Part shown: positions 6,189-6,197 of the stretch, in pieces
Layout of the letters: every line of letters starts with the position of its first letter
Position numbering within the stretch: the stretch's first letter is position 1
Source: Bacteroidales bacterium UBA1722
Lineage (GTDB): Bacteria > Bacteroidota > Bacteroidia > Bacteroidales > UBA932
Direction of reading: 5' to 3'
Assembly: GCA_002317435.1 (NCBI GenBank)
Contig: DCIQ01000165.1
Location: forward strand, 1 to 6,197
Length of the DNA stretch: 6,197 nucleotides
Notes under the pieces: generated by a model
The model's database searches: none
Told to the model about the DNA's origin: nothing
What the model saw: the letters and a program-made list of their open reading frames with translations, nothing else
Translations under genes and position numbers: made by a program

Positions 6189-6197
6189 GGGCGGACT
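6182..6197 (-). ncRNA. 3' end of a tRNA-like RNA: tmRNA or tRNA-Ala (truncated by window)
   Basis: Read on the minus strand, the edge gives the last T-loop bases (AGT), CCGCC (3' side of the T stem), CATCTCC (3' side of a 7-bp acceptor stem) and a discriminator A at 6182. Only C then A's follow, so a complete CCA is not encoded. The acceptor side would pair with GGGGATG, making a G3-U70 wobble (the alanine identity element shared by tRNA-Ala and tmRNA), or with GGAGATG, in which case another tRNA is possible. A terminator follows immediately (6149-6180), as expected for a stable RNA gene. I slightly favour tmRNA (ssrA), because CATCTCCA ends are common in that family, but only about 16 nt are visible. 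Confidence 0.5.

Noticed and set aside
1..6197. CRISPR array, riboswitch, insertion sequence or integrase gene
   Set aside because: No regularly spaced repeats, transposase or integrase motifs, or recognised riboswitch core were seen on either strand.

Overview
This looks like a chromosomal fragment from a member of the Bacteroidota, probably Bacteroidales. The clues are perfect TAnnTTTG-type -7 promoter boxes in the one divergent intergenic region, weak or absent Shine-Dalgarno sequences, and exported carbohydrate-active proteins of a type common in gut and rumen Bacteroidales. The organism call is an inference; no marker gene is present.

Layout. (1) Positions 2-409, plus: the C-terminal end of a YhcG/DUF1016-type PDDEXK nuclease, cut by the window edge. 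(2) Positions 410-512: a short convergent gap with one perfect 8-bp hairpin. (3) Positions 513-2789, minus: a 758-residue exported protein that joins an N-terminal C69-family (Ntn-hydrolase) dipeptidase-like domain to a C-terminal sialidase-like (BNR/Asp-box) propeller. (4) Positions 2790-2972: a divergent control region with one promoter candidate in each direction. (5) Positions 2973-4595, plus: an exported GH32/GH43-like beta-propeller protein with a C-terminal beta-sandwich, of unknown substrate. (6) Positions 4597-5872, plus: a GH28-like (polygalacturonase-fold) parallel beta-helix lipoprotein. Its signal peptide is split between two reading frames by one extra T in a short T run. (7) Positions 5873-6140: noncoding, with a cluster of small GC-rich hairpins. 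(8) Positions 6141-6188: a long, nearly loopless palindrome containing a strong bidirectional terminator. It runs into the 3' end of a tRNA-like RNA (tmRNA or tRNA-Ala) on the minus strand at the right edge.

How the genes may work together: three exported proteins sit around one divergent promoter region. Two are beta-propeller enzymes or pseudo-enzymes and one is a pectinase-fold beta-helix. This suggests a small glycan-degradation locus, perhaps for an acidic plant glycan, since GH28 enzymes usually act on galacturonate-containing polymers. No SusC/SusD pair, sulfatase or regulator is visible here. The peptidase-sialidase fusion could act on glycopeptide-like substrates, but that is inference. 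The most notable observations are that fusion, the frameshifted lipoprotein signal, the GH28-like protein without the usual GHG motif, and the palindrome that mirrors the end of the tRNA-like RNA.
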